Source: Avichristensenella sp031550095 (GTDB lineage Bacteria; Bacillota; Clostridia; Christensenellales; Aristaeellaceae). From it: a DNA stretch of 13,577 bases. The position numbers were made by a program, and so were the translations under genes. Shown one piece after another: positions 1 through 7,387 of the stretch. The stretch spans positions 1 through 13,577 of the forward strand of contig JAVBOX010000028.1 of assembly GCA_031550095.1 (NCBI GenBank), in the 5' to 3' direction. Under the pieces are notes generated by a model, which worked only from the letters and a program-made list of their open reading frames with translations, made no database searches and was not told where the DNA came from. Positions within the stretch are counted from its first letter, which is position 1, and each line of letters begins with the position of its first letter.

Positions 1-1
1 T

Positions 2-664
2 TTCAATTGTCCCACGCGTCCAAGCAACCTCGATGGCATGGCGGATGGCTCGCTCTACCTTGCTTGAAGAAGTATCAAAATGTGAGGCAATGGCAGGGTA
101 AAGTTCTTTTGTAATGCTATTAATAATTTCGGGATTGCGAATGACAATCTTAATCGCTTCACGCAAAAACTGATATCCTTTAATGTGGGCAGGCATGCCA
201 ATGGTCAGGAACATCGTCGCAATGCGCTCATCGACGGTCTTGGGCCGGGAACCCGCAACGGCCGCGCCAAGCTCCGGCATATTGCGGCGAACACCCGCCG
301 TTTCCACAACACGCTGGTGAAGAAGGTCAAAATCAAAGGGCTTTACCATATAATATCTGACGCCGAGTTCAATGGTTCGGCTGATAAAATCATCACGACA
401 TAAAGCTGTCAGCGCAATGACCTCCGGCCTCTCTTCCGCTTTTTTTTGGCGAAGCCTGGTAAGCAGCTCAAATCCGTCCATCTGGGGCATGATCATATCC
501 AAAAGCATCACGTCCGGAGCAGTTTCCTCGATACGGCTTAATGCATCCGCTCCGTTAGCCGCAGAGGCGACCACTTTCACATCCTCTTGCAGGTTGAAGT
601 AGTCGCCCAACATACGGCGTAATTCCGCGTTGTCTTCCACGATCATCAGCTTTACCTGTTCCAT
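2..664 (-). CDS. spo0A: Sporulation master regulator Spo0A (3' end beyond the window)
   Basis: Response regulator that, when phosphorylated by the sporulation phosphorelay or kinases, binds 0A boxes and commits the cell to sporulation. I translated 221 codons from ATG at 664. The receiver domain (about 1-125) has the acidic pair E10/D11, the phospho-acceptor D56 in LLDMIMPQMDG, T86 and K108 in MVKPFD. The C-terminal Spo0A DNA-binding domain starts near residue 145, with the hallmark stretches MPAHIKGYQFLREA and VERAIRHAIEVAWTRG. Family members are about 260-275 aa, so roughly 40-50 residues are missing off the left edge. The start is supported by an AAGGGG Shine-Dalgarno about 9 nt upstream; an ATG four bases earlier is out of frame. 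It lies downstream of glpK on the same strand, with 179 bp between them, and has a promoter-like element of its own. Family identification is very secure. Confidence 0.96.
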   Translation of the reverse strand, partial: MEQVKLMIVEDNAELRRMLGDYFNLQEDVKVVASAANGADALSRIEETAPDVMLLDMIMPQMDGFELLTRLRQKKAEERPEVIALTALCRDDFISRTIELGVRYYMVKPFDFDLLHQRVVETAGVRRNMPELGAAVAGSRPKTVDERIATMFLTIGMPAHIKGYQFLREAIKIVIRNPEIINSITKELYPAIASHFDTSSSKVERAIRHAIEVAWTRGTIE

Positions 665-724
665 TCATGCGCACCCCTTTTGTCGTTTTTTGCAGAAATA
701 TGTCCACACTTTCATGATATTTAC

Positions 725-733
725 ATTATAGCA
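725..733 (-). promoter_or_regulatory. Extended -10 element, probable spo0A promoter
   Basis: Read on the minus strand the site is TGC-TATAAT, a perfect -10 hexamer with the TGn extension, about 60 nt upstream of the spo0A start. No good TTGACA-like -35 sits at 16-18 nt (the hexamer there is TTCCAT), which is typical of extended -10 promoters. It could be a housekeeping sigma-A promoter. I see no convincing sigma-H consensus, though sigma-H often drives spo0A. Confidence 0.55.
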
Positions 734-843
734 CAATTTTGCTTCAAATGGAAGTGCGCCAAGTAATTTTTGTGCCACTACATGATTGTATGCGCATGAA
801 ATCGATACACAATGCATGGTATAACGGACGTCTAATAGTATAA

Positions 844-2334
844 CTATGCCTCAATCCATCCCTTTGCACGTTCCAGGGCTTTCTTCCACCCGGCCAAGCA
901 ATTCTCGCGGATTCCCACGTCCATTTCCGGGGAAAATACCAAATCCCGTTGCCAGGCATCCCCAACCTCCCGAATATCCTTAAGGAGGCCGACCGCCAAC
1001 CCAGCCATCATTGCCGCTCCACGGGCGGTTGTTTCGATAACCCGGGGCCGCTCCACCGGAAGGTTTAGCATATCCGCCTGGAACTGCATCAGGAAACCAT
1101 TGGCACACGCGCCGCCATCTACCCTGAGCCGCTCCGGTCGGTACCCGCAATCCTTTGCCATGGCATTCACCATGTCCGCGCTTTGGTAAGCGATAGCCTC
1201 AAGCGCCGCTCGAACCACATGCGTGCGCCCCGTTCCCCGGGTAAGGCCCACCATCGCGCCGCGGGCGTACATATCCCAGTGAGGCGCCCCCAAGCCAGTA
1301 AACGCGGGCACAAAATAAACCCCGCCGTTGTTGGGGATGGACAGGGCAATCGCTTCGCTATCGGAGGCCCGCTCCAAGAGTTTCATCTCATCCCGAAGCC
1401 ACTGGATGGCCGCCCCTGCCACAAAAACGCTGCCTTCCAGCGCATATGTGGGTTTGCCATTCATTTGCCAAGCGACAGTCGTTAGTAGGCCGCTGTCGGA
1501 TACCACAGGCGTATCCCCTGTATTCATCAGCAGGAAGCAGCCTGTGCCATAGGTGTTCTTCACATCGCCCTTTTCGAAACATGCCTGTCCAAAAAGCGCG
1601 GCATGCTGGTCCCCGGCGATGGCTGCCACAGGCACACGACAGCCCAGGATATCCGGCGCCAGCGTACCCATCATGTGAACGCTGTCCACCACCTGAGGCA
1701 GCAAATGCTTGGGAATGTTCAGCGCGTTCAGTAGTGCATCGTCCCACTCCATGGTATGAATGTTTAGCAACATGGTACGGCTGGCATTGGTCACGTCCGT
1801 CAAATGTGGCCTGCCCTCCAGGAGGTTCCAGACCAACCAGCTATCGATGGTGCCGGCGCACAGCTCCCCCTGTTCTGCGCGCCCACGAACGCCTGGCAAA
1901 TCCAGAAGCCACGAGAGCTTCGTCCCCGAAAAATACGCATCTGGGATCAAGCCCGTGGTCTTTCGGATATAGGGCTCAAGCCCTTCTTGGCGGAGCTTTT
2001 CGATTAGAGGCGCCGTTCGGCGGCATTGCCATACAATTGCATTATAAACAGGCGTGCCGGTTTTTCGATCCCAAAGAACCGTCGTTTCACGTTGGTTGGT
2101 TATGCCAATGGCCGCAATATCCGCTGGATCAATCTGAGCAAGATGCACCGCTTGGCGGAGCGCTTCCACCTGGGTGTTGAGGATCGCAACGGGATCGTGT
2201 TCCACCCAACCCGGCTGCGGGTAGATTTGCTCAAACTCAATGGCGTGCATCGCAAGGATTTTTCCTTGTCTGTCAAACACAATCGCGCGCGAGCTGGTCG
2301 TTCCCTGGTCCAATGCCACTAGGTATTGCTTCAT
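844..2334 (-). CDS. glpK: Glycerol kinase GlpK
   Basis: Phosphorylates glycerol to sn-glycerol 3-phosphate with ATP in the cytoplasm, the entry step of glycerol use. The 496-aa length is normal for the family. It is a FGGY-family kinase: the N-terminal phosphate-binding strand is ALDQGTTSSRAIVFD (about 7-21), followed by GITNQRETTVLWD (77-89), GTIDSWLVWNL (161-171), the catalytic-aspartate segment AGDQHAALFGQ (240-250) and the ATP-site segment RVDGGACANGFLMQFQAD in the C-terminal half. ATG at 2334 has an AAAGGAAG Shine-Dalgarno 8-9 nt upstream. In many Firmicute GlpKs a histidine just before the VPIAG-AGDQ segment is phosphorylated by HPr; here that stretch reads APDILG and has no histidine, which suggests this PTS control is absent. 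No glpF or glpD neighbour is visible. I found no convincing promoter in the 225-bp gap upstream. Confidence 0.97.
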   Translation of the reverse strand: MKQYLVALDQGTTSSRAIVFDRQGKILAMHAIEFEQIYPQPGWVEHDPVAILNTQVEALRQAVHLAQIDPADIAAIGITNQRETTVLWDRKTGTPVYNAIVWQCRRTAPLIEKLRQEGLEPYIRKTTGLIPDAYFSGTKLSWLLDLPGVRGRAEQGELCAGTIDSWLVWNLLEGRPHLTDVTNASRTMLLNIHTMEWDDALLNALNIPKHLLPQVVDSVHMMGTLAPDILGCRVPVAAIAGDQHAALFGQACFEKGDVKNTYGTGCFLLMNTGDTPVVSDSGLLTTVAWQMNGKPTYALEGSVFVAGAAIQWLRDEMKLLERASDSEAIALSIPNNGGVYFVPAFTGLGAPHWDMYARGAMVGLTRGTGRTHVVRAALEAIAYQSADMVNAMAKDCGYRPERLRVDGGACANGFLMQFQADMLNLPVERPRVIETTARGAAMMAGLAVGLLKDIREVGDAWQRDLVFSPEMDVGIRENCLAGWKKALERAKGWIEA

Positions 2335-2437
2335 GGGGTTTTCTTCCTTTCCAATTTTTTCCTGGAATTACGGCGAAGGTTTTGTAAAAAACGGGATAAC
2401 CCAAACGCCTCATGGCGCGAGAATCAACAGGACGATG

Positions 2438-2500
2438 AAAAAGAAGCCGCGCGACCAGCGACAAGAAGGCCTAGCCCTTGCGCTTTTCGCCAGCGGCTTC
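2438..2500 (-). terminator. Possible intrinsic terminator with long stem, after the beta-propeller gene
   Basis: On the minus strand GAAGCCGC (2500-2493) is matched by GCGGCTTC (2450-2443), followed at once by TTTTT (2442-2438). Immediately inside, GCGA and TCGC can extend the helix across a two-base bulge, and a small AAGG/CCTT hairpin can form in the roughly 40-nt interior. The loop is larger than in standard terminators, but the T tract is in the right place. It lies about 60 nt past the propeller stop codon. The rest of the 2335-2559 gap holds no ORF I would defend. Confidence 0.45.
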
Positions 2501-2559
2501 CAAGATCGGCAGTCTGCGGGGTGTGCCCCTGCGCTTCATGCTTTTCTTAAACCCGAAAA

Positions 2560-4956
2560 TCAGTGCAGCGCGACGCCGTAGAGCTTGCCCGCATCGGTTG
2601 CGAAAACAATCAAGCTGTCAAACGAGGCAGGGGAACCTACGGGGGCCCCGTCGGTTTCGAGATAGTCAATCTTGTTCCCGGTTTTTCCTTCCAAAAGGGT
2701 CAGCCCGCTCTCATCGCCCTGAAGCACAAACGCGTTGCCTTGGCCATCATAGACCGCCAACGGCGAGGAAACCTTCTTCCCATTCAGCGCGTGCTGCCAT
2801 GTGATTTCGCCGGTTTCTTTGCTGAGAGCATAGAGCGTGGAACCATCCGCGGTGAAGAATACAAGATCGCTAACGCCATTTTGGCCTACCAGCGGCGACG
2901 CGTGGATTGCACCGGAAAGAGTGGCGCTCCAGATCATCTCTCCGGTATCCGCGTCAAGTCTGCGGACAACGGAATTGCCCGAACCGTCGCCGTTGGTGGC
3001 GGTATAGAGGGCGGTACCCCCGTCGCCAGTTTCCAGGGCAATGGCGGCATCGGTCTTCCCTCCAAGGTTAACCGCCCACTTGTTGGTGAAAGTATTGAGG
3101 TTCAAAGCCTGCAATATGCCACCTTGGCTCGCGAAGTAAGCCATCTCTCCATATGCCGCCAAAGAACTAAGGATGGAGGTGTCCTCCTCTCCCACCTTGG
3201 AGCGGTAATAGGTAAGCTCCGGCTCAAAAACCAGCGTGTTTTGTTCACTGCTGGACTCTGTATTCAGCAAAAGCGTATAGACAAGCCCATTTCCACCCAC
3301 CGTCACCACCACATCCGCCTGGGTATCCACAAGAGGAGATGTGATGAATGCCTCATTTGAGGAATACGCTTCTTCCCTTTTACCCCTTAAGAGGGCCATC
3401 TTGCTGTTCCCAAGCAGGTTATACGCTTGCATTCCCGTCTGCCCATCTGTTGATGGAGCTTTCGGATCGCCGGTTCCTACAAACAGAATAGGGATTCCTG
3501 CCGGGTGCACGGAAGGGCTGCTCAACATGGGCACAATAGGATCCATGGTAAGGATATCCCGAGTCGGAGAACCGTCATCCAGGTCAAAAAAGTAAACGTT
3601 GCCGTCATTGCTCGCATAGATGACTTCCCTTAATAAGTCCTTCGTCCTTTTGTCCTCATTTAGGGCCATCATTTCCCGAATGTTCGCATGCCATTTAACG
3701 ATAAGGGGCTGCACGGCGAACGTATCCTGCTCAGCAGAATTGCTGCCTACATTGGCGGCCCACTGGGTTGTAAGCTTTAATTCCTCCGGGGCGACCGTTC
3801 CAAAAGCGGCGTTTTGGCGCATGTTGCTTCCACGGAATGCCAGTATACCATCCATGCCTGCCGCTTTATAGAAACCTTTGTAGACGTCGGCATCGCCGAA
3901 ATTGATGGTTTTTTCCCTTGTATAGGAAGAAAGCTCTCCGGCTTTATCCAACACCGTTTCGCTCACAGAAACGCTGGAAACAGGCACGGATTCCGAAGCG
4001 GAACCCTGGGCCGCGACCATGGCGGTGCCATCATCGGCTGCGGCGGTCTCAACAGGCGCCTCGGTATCACCGACGGCAACAATGTTCACCGCCCCATTGG
4101 CATCATTCCACCCAGCCTCGTTGCCTGGGTATGCCTCCAAATTGCCCTTGTATGGCGTGGGAAAATACACCATCAGGTTCCAGACGCGGCCATTGGGTGT
4201 ATCCACATAGCCGGTATCCGTTTGCTCAATCAAAACCTGGCCGTTATCATCCACAATTTGAACACGGTTTGTCTGCAGTGTGGTGGTAATTGTGAATGTT
4301 ATAGGCTCGTTTATATCCGGCTGCTGAGCCGGGTTGGCCAAAAAGCCGATGATCACCGCGGCGCTGGCGTCCGGAGGTGGCTCCGGTGTGGGTTCCGGCG
4401 AGGGTGAGGGCGAAGGCGAAGGTTCTGGGGACGGGGTTGGCCCAGCGATCAGATCCCTGGCCTTGCCGACGACGGTCTCAATGAGATCCGGACGTTGGGT
4501 GCCGATATACGTAGCGCCCGCAAGGAATGCCACAATAAAAATGCCAATGATTACCCAGCGGAGAATGTGCCGCTTCTCCGGCGGCTCTTCGTTCGTATTG
4601 CGCATGCGCCTTTTGGGAAGATCCTCATAATCATCATCTTCATCGTCGGATATTTCATCGTAGCGAACCCGATAACGCCCGTTGCTTGGCTGCGCATCCT
4701 GTTTTAACCAAGAGGGTTGCTCCTGCTTTGGCGGAGTATATCGTTGCTGTGTGCCTGTCGAACCTCTGGAAAGAGGCACAACAGTGTCGATCATATCATC
4801 GGTGTCCGACTGCAAACGCGCAGCCTGAGTGCGCCTGCGACGAGGTTCGGATGAAGCCTTCCCATATATATCCTGAAAATCCTGTCCATCCTGGCTCGCA
4901 CGGTGGCGCTCGCTGCGTGATAAGCGCTCGTTGTCATTACGGCTCAAGCGTAACAC
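2560..4956 (-). CDS. Membrane-anchored PQQ-like beta-propeller protein
   Basis: I choose GTG at 4956 (798 aa). The ORF stays open to a TTG at 5004, but that overlaps the -10/-35 promoter, whereas GTG 4956 has GGAG 9 nt upstream; TTG at 4947 is the alternative. Numbered from GTG 4956, the layout is: a charged cytoplasmic N-terminus (1-130) with an acidic patch DEISDDEDDDYEDL near 101-114; one membrane segment, RWVIIGIFIVAFLAG (about 133-147); a Ser/Pro/Glu linker of PSPEP type (173-196); an Ig-like beta domain (about 200-295); then about 420 residues of PQQ/BamB-like propeller. Blade signatures include LDADTGEMIWSATLSG, LYALSKETGEITWQHALNG and GKTGNKIDYLETDG. Such propellers usually act as extracytoplasmic scaffolds or ligand-binding domains; no catalytic residues are evident. 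The predicted topology is N-in, C-out. The function is unknown. Confidence 0.85.
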   Translation of the reverse strand: MLRLSRNDNERLSRSERHRASQDGQDFQDIYGKASSEPRRRRTQAARLQSDTDDMIDTVVPLSRGSTGTQQRYTPPKQEQPSWLKQDAQPSNGRYRVRYDEISDDEDDDYEDLPKRRMRNTNEEPPEKRHILRWVIIGIFIVAFLAGATYIGTQRPDLIETVVGKARDLIAGPTPSPEPSPSPSPSPEPTPEPPPDASAAVIIGFLANPAQQPDINEPITFTITTTLQTNRVQIVDDNGQVLIEQTDTGYVDTPNGRVWNLMVYFPTPYKGNLEAYPGNEAGWNDANGAVNIVAVGDTEAPVETAAADDGTAMVAAQGSASESVPVSSVSVSETVLDKAGELSSYTREKTINFGDADVYKGFYKAAGMDGILAFRGSNMRQNAAFGTVAPEELKLTTQWAANVGSNSAEQDTFAVQPLIVKWHANIREMMALNEDKRTKDLLREVIYASNDGNVYFFDLDDGSPTRDILTMDPIVPMLSSPSVHPAGIPILFVGTGDPKAPSTDGQTGMQAYNLLGNSKMALLRGKREEAYSSNEAFITSPLVDTQADVVVTVGGNGLVYTLLLNTESSSEQNTLVFEPELTYYRSKVGEEDTSILSSLAAYGEMAYFASQGGILQALNLNTFTNKWAVNLGGKTDAAIALETGDGGTALYTATNGDGSGNSVVRRLDADTGEMIWSATLSGAIHASPLVGQNGVSDLVFFTADGSTLYALSKETGEITWQHALNGKKVSSPLAVYDGQGNAFVLQGDESGLTLLEGKTGNKIDYLETDGAPVGSPASFDSLIVFATDAGKLYGVALH

Positions 4957-4981
4957 CCCACTTCTCTCCACAGATAGGTTT

Positions 4982-5010
4982 ATTATACAGAAGATGTTGA
5001 ACAATCACAA
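4982..5010 (-). promoter_or_regulatory. Sigma-A type promoter of the beta-propeller gene
   Basis: On the minus strand: -35 TTGTGA (5010-5005), a 17-nt spacer, and a perfect -10 TATAAT (4987-4982). The predicted transcript would start near 4975, about 20 nt before the GTG at 4956 with its GGAG site. The promoter therefore rules out the longer TTG start at 5004. Confidence 0.75.
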
Positions 5011-5086
5011 GCACAAATTATGAGTGACCCTTCAATCTTTCAGAAAGCCCTGCATAATCTGGTAAAAAAAGCGAGGAGGGGTTCCA

Positions 5087-5434
5087 ATGCCCCAGCCGTC
5101 TCCCTATGATTTGGTCCGAAAAGCTTCAGGCCGCGCCACCGCGACAGACCGATGGGCCGTGCTGAAGAACAACGCCCAAGAACGCATCGCTGTTGCCCCA
5201 TTACCCCAAAGCGCAGCGCCATCCCCTCACCGGGCGGAGCCGCGCGGGGGCTCTTTGCCCGAGCCCATCATTCCGCAGCCGCCATTCCCCCCGCCCCAGC
5301 AGCGCCATCCACATTTGGATGAAATTGCCACGCGCCATGCCCAGGCAACGCGAGCCGCCCTTGAACCACGGGAATGGAACCCCGCCAAAGCCCGGGAACA
5401 ACCTCCGCCGCCCGTTGAGCATCCTAGACCGTAA
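5087..5434 (+). CDS. Small proline-rich hypothetical protein
   Basis: I do not recognise a family. The 115-residue product is basic and rich in Pro, Ala and Arg, with PPFPPPQQ near the middle and a PPPPVEHPRP end. It has no signal peptide, membrane segment or cysteines and is probably largely disordered. A real gene is supported by the very strong GAGGAGGGG Shine-Dalgarno 5 nt before the ATG and by the intrinsic terminator 35 nt after the stop. It is divergent from the beta-propeller gene across a short gap and precedes the sigma-factor cassette. CATAAT at about 5052-5057 could be a -10, but no fair -35 accompanies it. Low-complexity, GC-rich sequence can keep frames open by chance, so some doubt remains. 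Confidence 0.62.
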   Translation: MPQPSPYDLVRKASGRATATDRWAVLKNNAQERIAVAPLPQSAAPSPHRAEPRGGSLPEPIIPQPPFPPPQQRHPHLDEIATRHAQATRAALEPREWNPAKAREQPPPPVEHPRP

Positions 5435-5468
5435 ATCCTCAAAAACCAAATTTGCTCACCAGCTCGAT

Positions 5469-5492
5469 AACGCCCATTTCCGGGCGTTTTTT
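5469..5492 (+). terminator. Intrinsic terminator after the proline-rich gene
   Basis: The arm AACGCCC (5469-5475), a 6-nt loop and GGGCGTT (5482-5488) form a perfect 7-bp stem running into six Ts (5487-5492). It separates the small gene from the sigma-factor gene. It also shows that the sigma ORF's upstream extension to 5452 is not the true start. Confidence 0.85.
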
Positions 5493-5499
5493 ATCTTTA

Positions 5500-5526
5500 T
5501 GCAATAAACATATCCCACAAATCGTC
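5500..5526 (+). promoter_or_regulatory. Candidate ECF-type autoregulatory promoter
   Basis: Between the terminator and the sigma-factor start lie TGCAAT (5500-5505) and, after 17 nt, CGTC (5523-5526). ECF promoters commonly pair an AAC/AAT-containing -35 with a CGTC or CGT -10 at this spacing, and ECF genes are often self-activated. Because the terminator isolates the cassette, a promoter is needed in this 55-bp space, and I see no sigma-A hexamers there. The motif assignment is tentative. Confidence 0.35.
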
Positions 5527-5547
5527 TCATTCCTGGGAGGTGTCCGC

Positions 5548-6150
5548 ATGCAACAAGAGGGTTTGCTCCTACGTCGCGCGCAAAACGGAGATACACAGGC
5601 GTTTGGTGAACTCATGACGCCCCATGAAAAGCGTATTTACGCGCTCTGCTTTCGCATGTCCGGCAATCGCGAAGACGCGTTGGACTGCGCCCAGGAAGCA
5701 ATGCTTCGCGTTTGGCGGGCCCTTGGCTCCTATCGAAAGCAGGCCTCATTCACCACCTGGCTTTACCGGGTGGTTACGAATACTTGCCTTGATTCTCTCC
5801 GAAAGAAAAAAATCCGCCCGTCCATATCATTGGACGCGCTGACGGATATGGGTTTTTCTCCTCAAGACGACTCAGCCGATCCATCGTTTCACGCCGAATC
5901 AACCGCCCGTAAGCAAACGCTTCATGAGAGCATTCGAGAGCTGCAGCCCGATATGCGGGCGGCGCTCATTCTCAGGGATGTGCAAGGTTTTTCATACGAG
6001 GAGGTCGCGGCGATCCTGGATACCCCTCTTGGCACCATAAAATCGCGGATTAACCGAGCCAGAGAGAAACTTCGTTCCATTCTTTTCCAAAATGCGGAAC
6101 TATTCGGCGTCGCAGCCGTCTATGAAGGTGAAAGGAGGCAAGATGCATGA
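5548..6150 (+). CDS. ECF-family RNA polymerase sigma factor (sigma-70 family)
   Basis: Redirects RNA polymerase to a regulon controlled by an envelope signal. The 200-aa length is typical. Region sigma-2 (about 7-90) contains REDALDCAQEAMLRVWRAL and the -10 recognition stretch FTTWLYRVVTNTCLDSLRKKK. After a Ser/Asp-rich linker (95-120), region sigma-4 (about 125-178) contains LQPDMRAALILRDVQGFSY and the helix-turn-helix EEVAAILDTPLGTIKSRINR. I chose ATG at 5548 because GGGAGG lies just upstream, the sigma-2 homology begins there, and the longer in-frame start would read through the terminator. The gene overlaps the anti-sigma gene by ATGA, so the two are probably translationally coupled in near-equal amounts. 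The subgroup is not certain; it resembles SigW/RpoE-like factors. Confidence 0.93.
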   Translation: MQQEGLLLRRAQNGDTQAFGELMTPHEKRIYALCFRMSGNREDALDCAQEAMLRVWRALGSYRKQASFTTWLYRVVTNTCLDSLRKKKIRPSISLDALTDMGFSPQDDSADPSFHAESTARKQTLHESIRELQPDMRAALILRDVQGFSYEEVAAILDTPLGTIKSRINRAREKLRSILFQNAELFGVAAVYEGERRQDA

Positions 6151-7367
6151 AGTGTGAAGACTTTCTTTCCATTCTTCCCATGGTTCCGGACGGGAACATG
6201 ACCCCAAAGGATGGGTCGGAATTCCGCGCCCACGCTGCTGAGTGCCAAGAATGCGCCGCGAAGTTGGCGGAGCACGAGCAGCTTCTTGCCTCACTGCATT
6301 GCCTGGACGATGCCTTGATCCTTCCGGAGGTGTTCAGCGAAAATTGGAAAGCCACCATTCAGCAAGAAGCAGCCTCCAAGCGTGGAAGAATGCGAAATCT
6401 ATGGAATTGGGCGGCCGCGGTCGCGGCTGTCGCGCTGATTGTTTCGGGAACAGCCCTCATGCGCTCAGGACGGCTGTTTCCTTCCTTAAGGCTAGATTCA
6501 CAGAACCTGACCTACGACGTTTCTCCGCCTTCGGCGCTATACTCCGCGAAGGTTGCGCCAAACGCCCTGGAGCCCATGATGGAAGATGGCAGCGGCAATT
6601 ATCTCGGAGAAGATCAAGAAGCGGAAATGTATGCGGCGGGTGTGGATGATCGCTTAAGCCGGCAAGCTACAAACACCCCTGAGTCCATCGTTCTTCGCAC
6701 CGCGTCCATCTCCCTAAGCACGGAGCAATATGATGTGGACGTGGCGCAGATCGATGAACTGTTGATCATGGCCGGCGGCTGGTCGGAATACAGTTCCGTG
6801 GCGGGCGAGCCGCTCGCCTCAAACTCGGAGGGCGGGCGCTATGCCATGATGACCCTCCGAATCCCCACAGGGAAGTTGGATTCCTTTATCGAGCAAGTTT
6901 CCGCCATAGGGAAGGTGTCCATTCGGGAAATGATGGCCGAGGATATCTCCGATGCCTACTTCGATATAAAAGGCCGCTTGGCCATGTACGAGACCCAGCG
7001 AGACCGTTTGACGGAGCTTTTGACCCAAGCCACTTCCATGAGCGATATGGTGGACATTGAAAGCAAGCTTGGCGAGGTACAATACACCATTGAGACGCTG
7101 ATCGGCAGGTTAAACCAGTGGAACTCACGGAAAGACAATGGGGTGGTTCATCTGTCGGTTACAGAGGTAAAAACCCTTGATGAGAGGCAGAAAGAAGGAT
7201 TCTGGGCGAAGGCCGCCGACGCATTTCCCAATGCCTTTCAAGCGGCGGGCCGGTTTCTCTCGGACGCTGCGCTTTTCTTCGTGATGGCTTTGCCTTATGT
7301 GATGATCGTGGCAGGAATTGGTTTGGTTACCTTCCTCATCGCAAGAGGGAGAAAAAAAACAAAATGA
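6147..7367 (+). CDS. Transmembrane anti-sigma factor with ZAS zinc motif fused to a DUF4349 domain
   Basis: Predicted to hold the upstream ECF sigma factor inactive at the membrane until an external signal releases it. The cytoplasmic N-terminus has C3 and the ZAS motif H29-x3-C33-x2-C36 (HAAECQEC). A first membrane helix lies at about 86-106 (WAAAVAAVALIVSGTAL). The extracytoplasmic part carries a DUF4349 domain (about 178-342) with VLRTASISLSTEQYD, LRIPTGKLDSFIEQ and a long helical stretch, ISDAYFDIKGRLAMYETQRD onward, that is probably coiled coil. A second membrane helix (about 373-398) and a basic RGRKKTK tail return the C-terminus to the cytoplasm. It starts inside the sigma stop codon (ATGA) with AAAGGAGG 8 nt upstream. 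DUF4349 is known mainly as a domain of membrane-anchored envelope proteins; its fusion to a ZAS domain suggests that it is the sensor. Confidence 0.88.
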   Translation: MKCEDFLSILPMVPDGNMTPKDGSEFRAHAAECQECAAKLAEHEQLLASLHCLDDALILPEVFSENWKATIQQEAASKRGRMRNLWNWAAAVAAVALIVSGTALMRSGRLFPSLRLDSQNLTYDVSPPSALYSAKVAPNALEPMMEDGSGNYLGEDQEAEMYAAGVDDRLSRQATNTPESIVLRTASISLSTEQYDVDVAQIDELLIMAGGWSEYSSVAGEPLASNSEGGRYAMMTLRIPTGKLDSFIEQVSAIGKVSIREMMAEDISDAYFDIKGRLAMYETQRDRLTELLTQATSMSDMVDIESKLGEVQYTIETLIGRLNQWNSRKDNGVVHLSVTEVKTLDERQKEGFWAKAADAFPNAFQAAGRFLSDAALFFVMALPYVMIVAGIGLVTFLIARGRKKTK

Positions 7368-7387
7368 CAACAAAGGAGCGATGAAGA

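Noticed and set aside
681..687. 0A-box-like TGTCGTT just upstream of spo0A
   Set aside because: It matches TGNCGAA at only five of seven positions, misses the final AA, and abuts the ribosome binding site, so chance is a sufficient explanation.
781..816. Imperfect inverted repeat ATTGTATGCGCAT / ATACACAATGCAT after glpK
   Set aside because: The arms match only with bulges, there is no T tract on either strand, and it overlaps no promoter hexamer; I could not support a terminator or operator.
1446..2180. 244-codon plus-strand frame opposite glpK
   Set aside because: Antisense to a complete glycerol kinase with normal motifs; the translation is rich in Pro, Arg and Ser, as expected for a shadow frame.
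2490..2540. Possible 22-codon minus-strand frame after the propeller gene
   Set aside because: It starts at an ATG without a good ribosome binding site, is very short and basic, and overlaps the T-tailed inverted repeat.
2563..3360. 265-codon plus-strand frame opposite the beta-propeller gene
   Set aside because: It lies wholly antisense to a clear coding gene, has no Shine-Dalgarno site and shows no recognisable domain; it is a shadow of a high-GC gene.
4384..4436. Short-period repeat (GGCGAGGGTGAGGGCGAAGG type)
   Set aside because: It is the reverse strand of the Ser-Pro-Glu-Pro stalk codons in the beta-propeller protein, so it is explained by coding sequence, not an independent DNA repeat.
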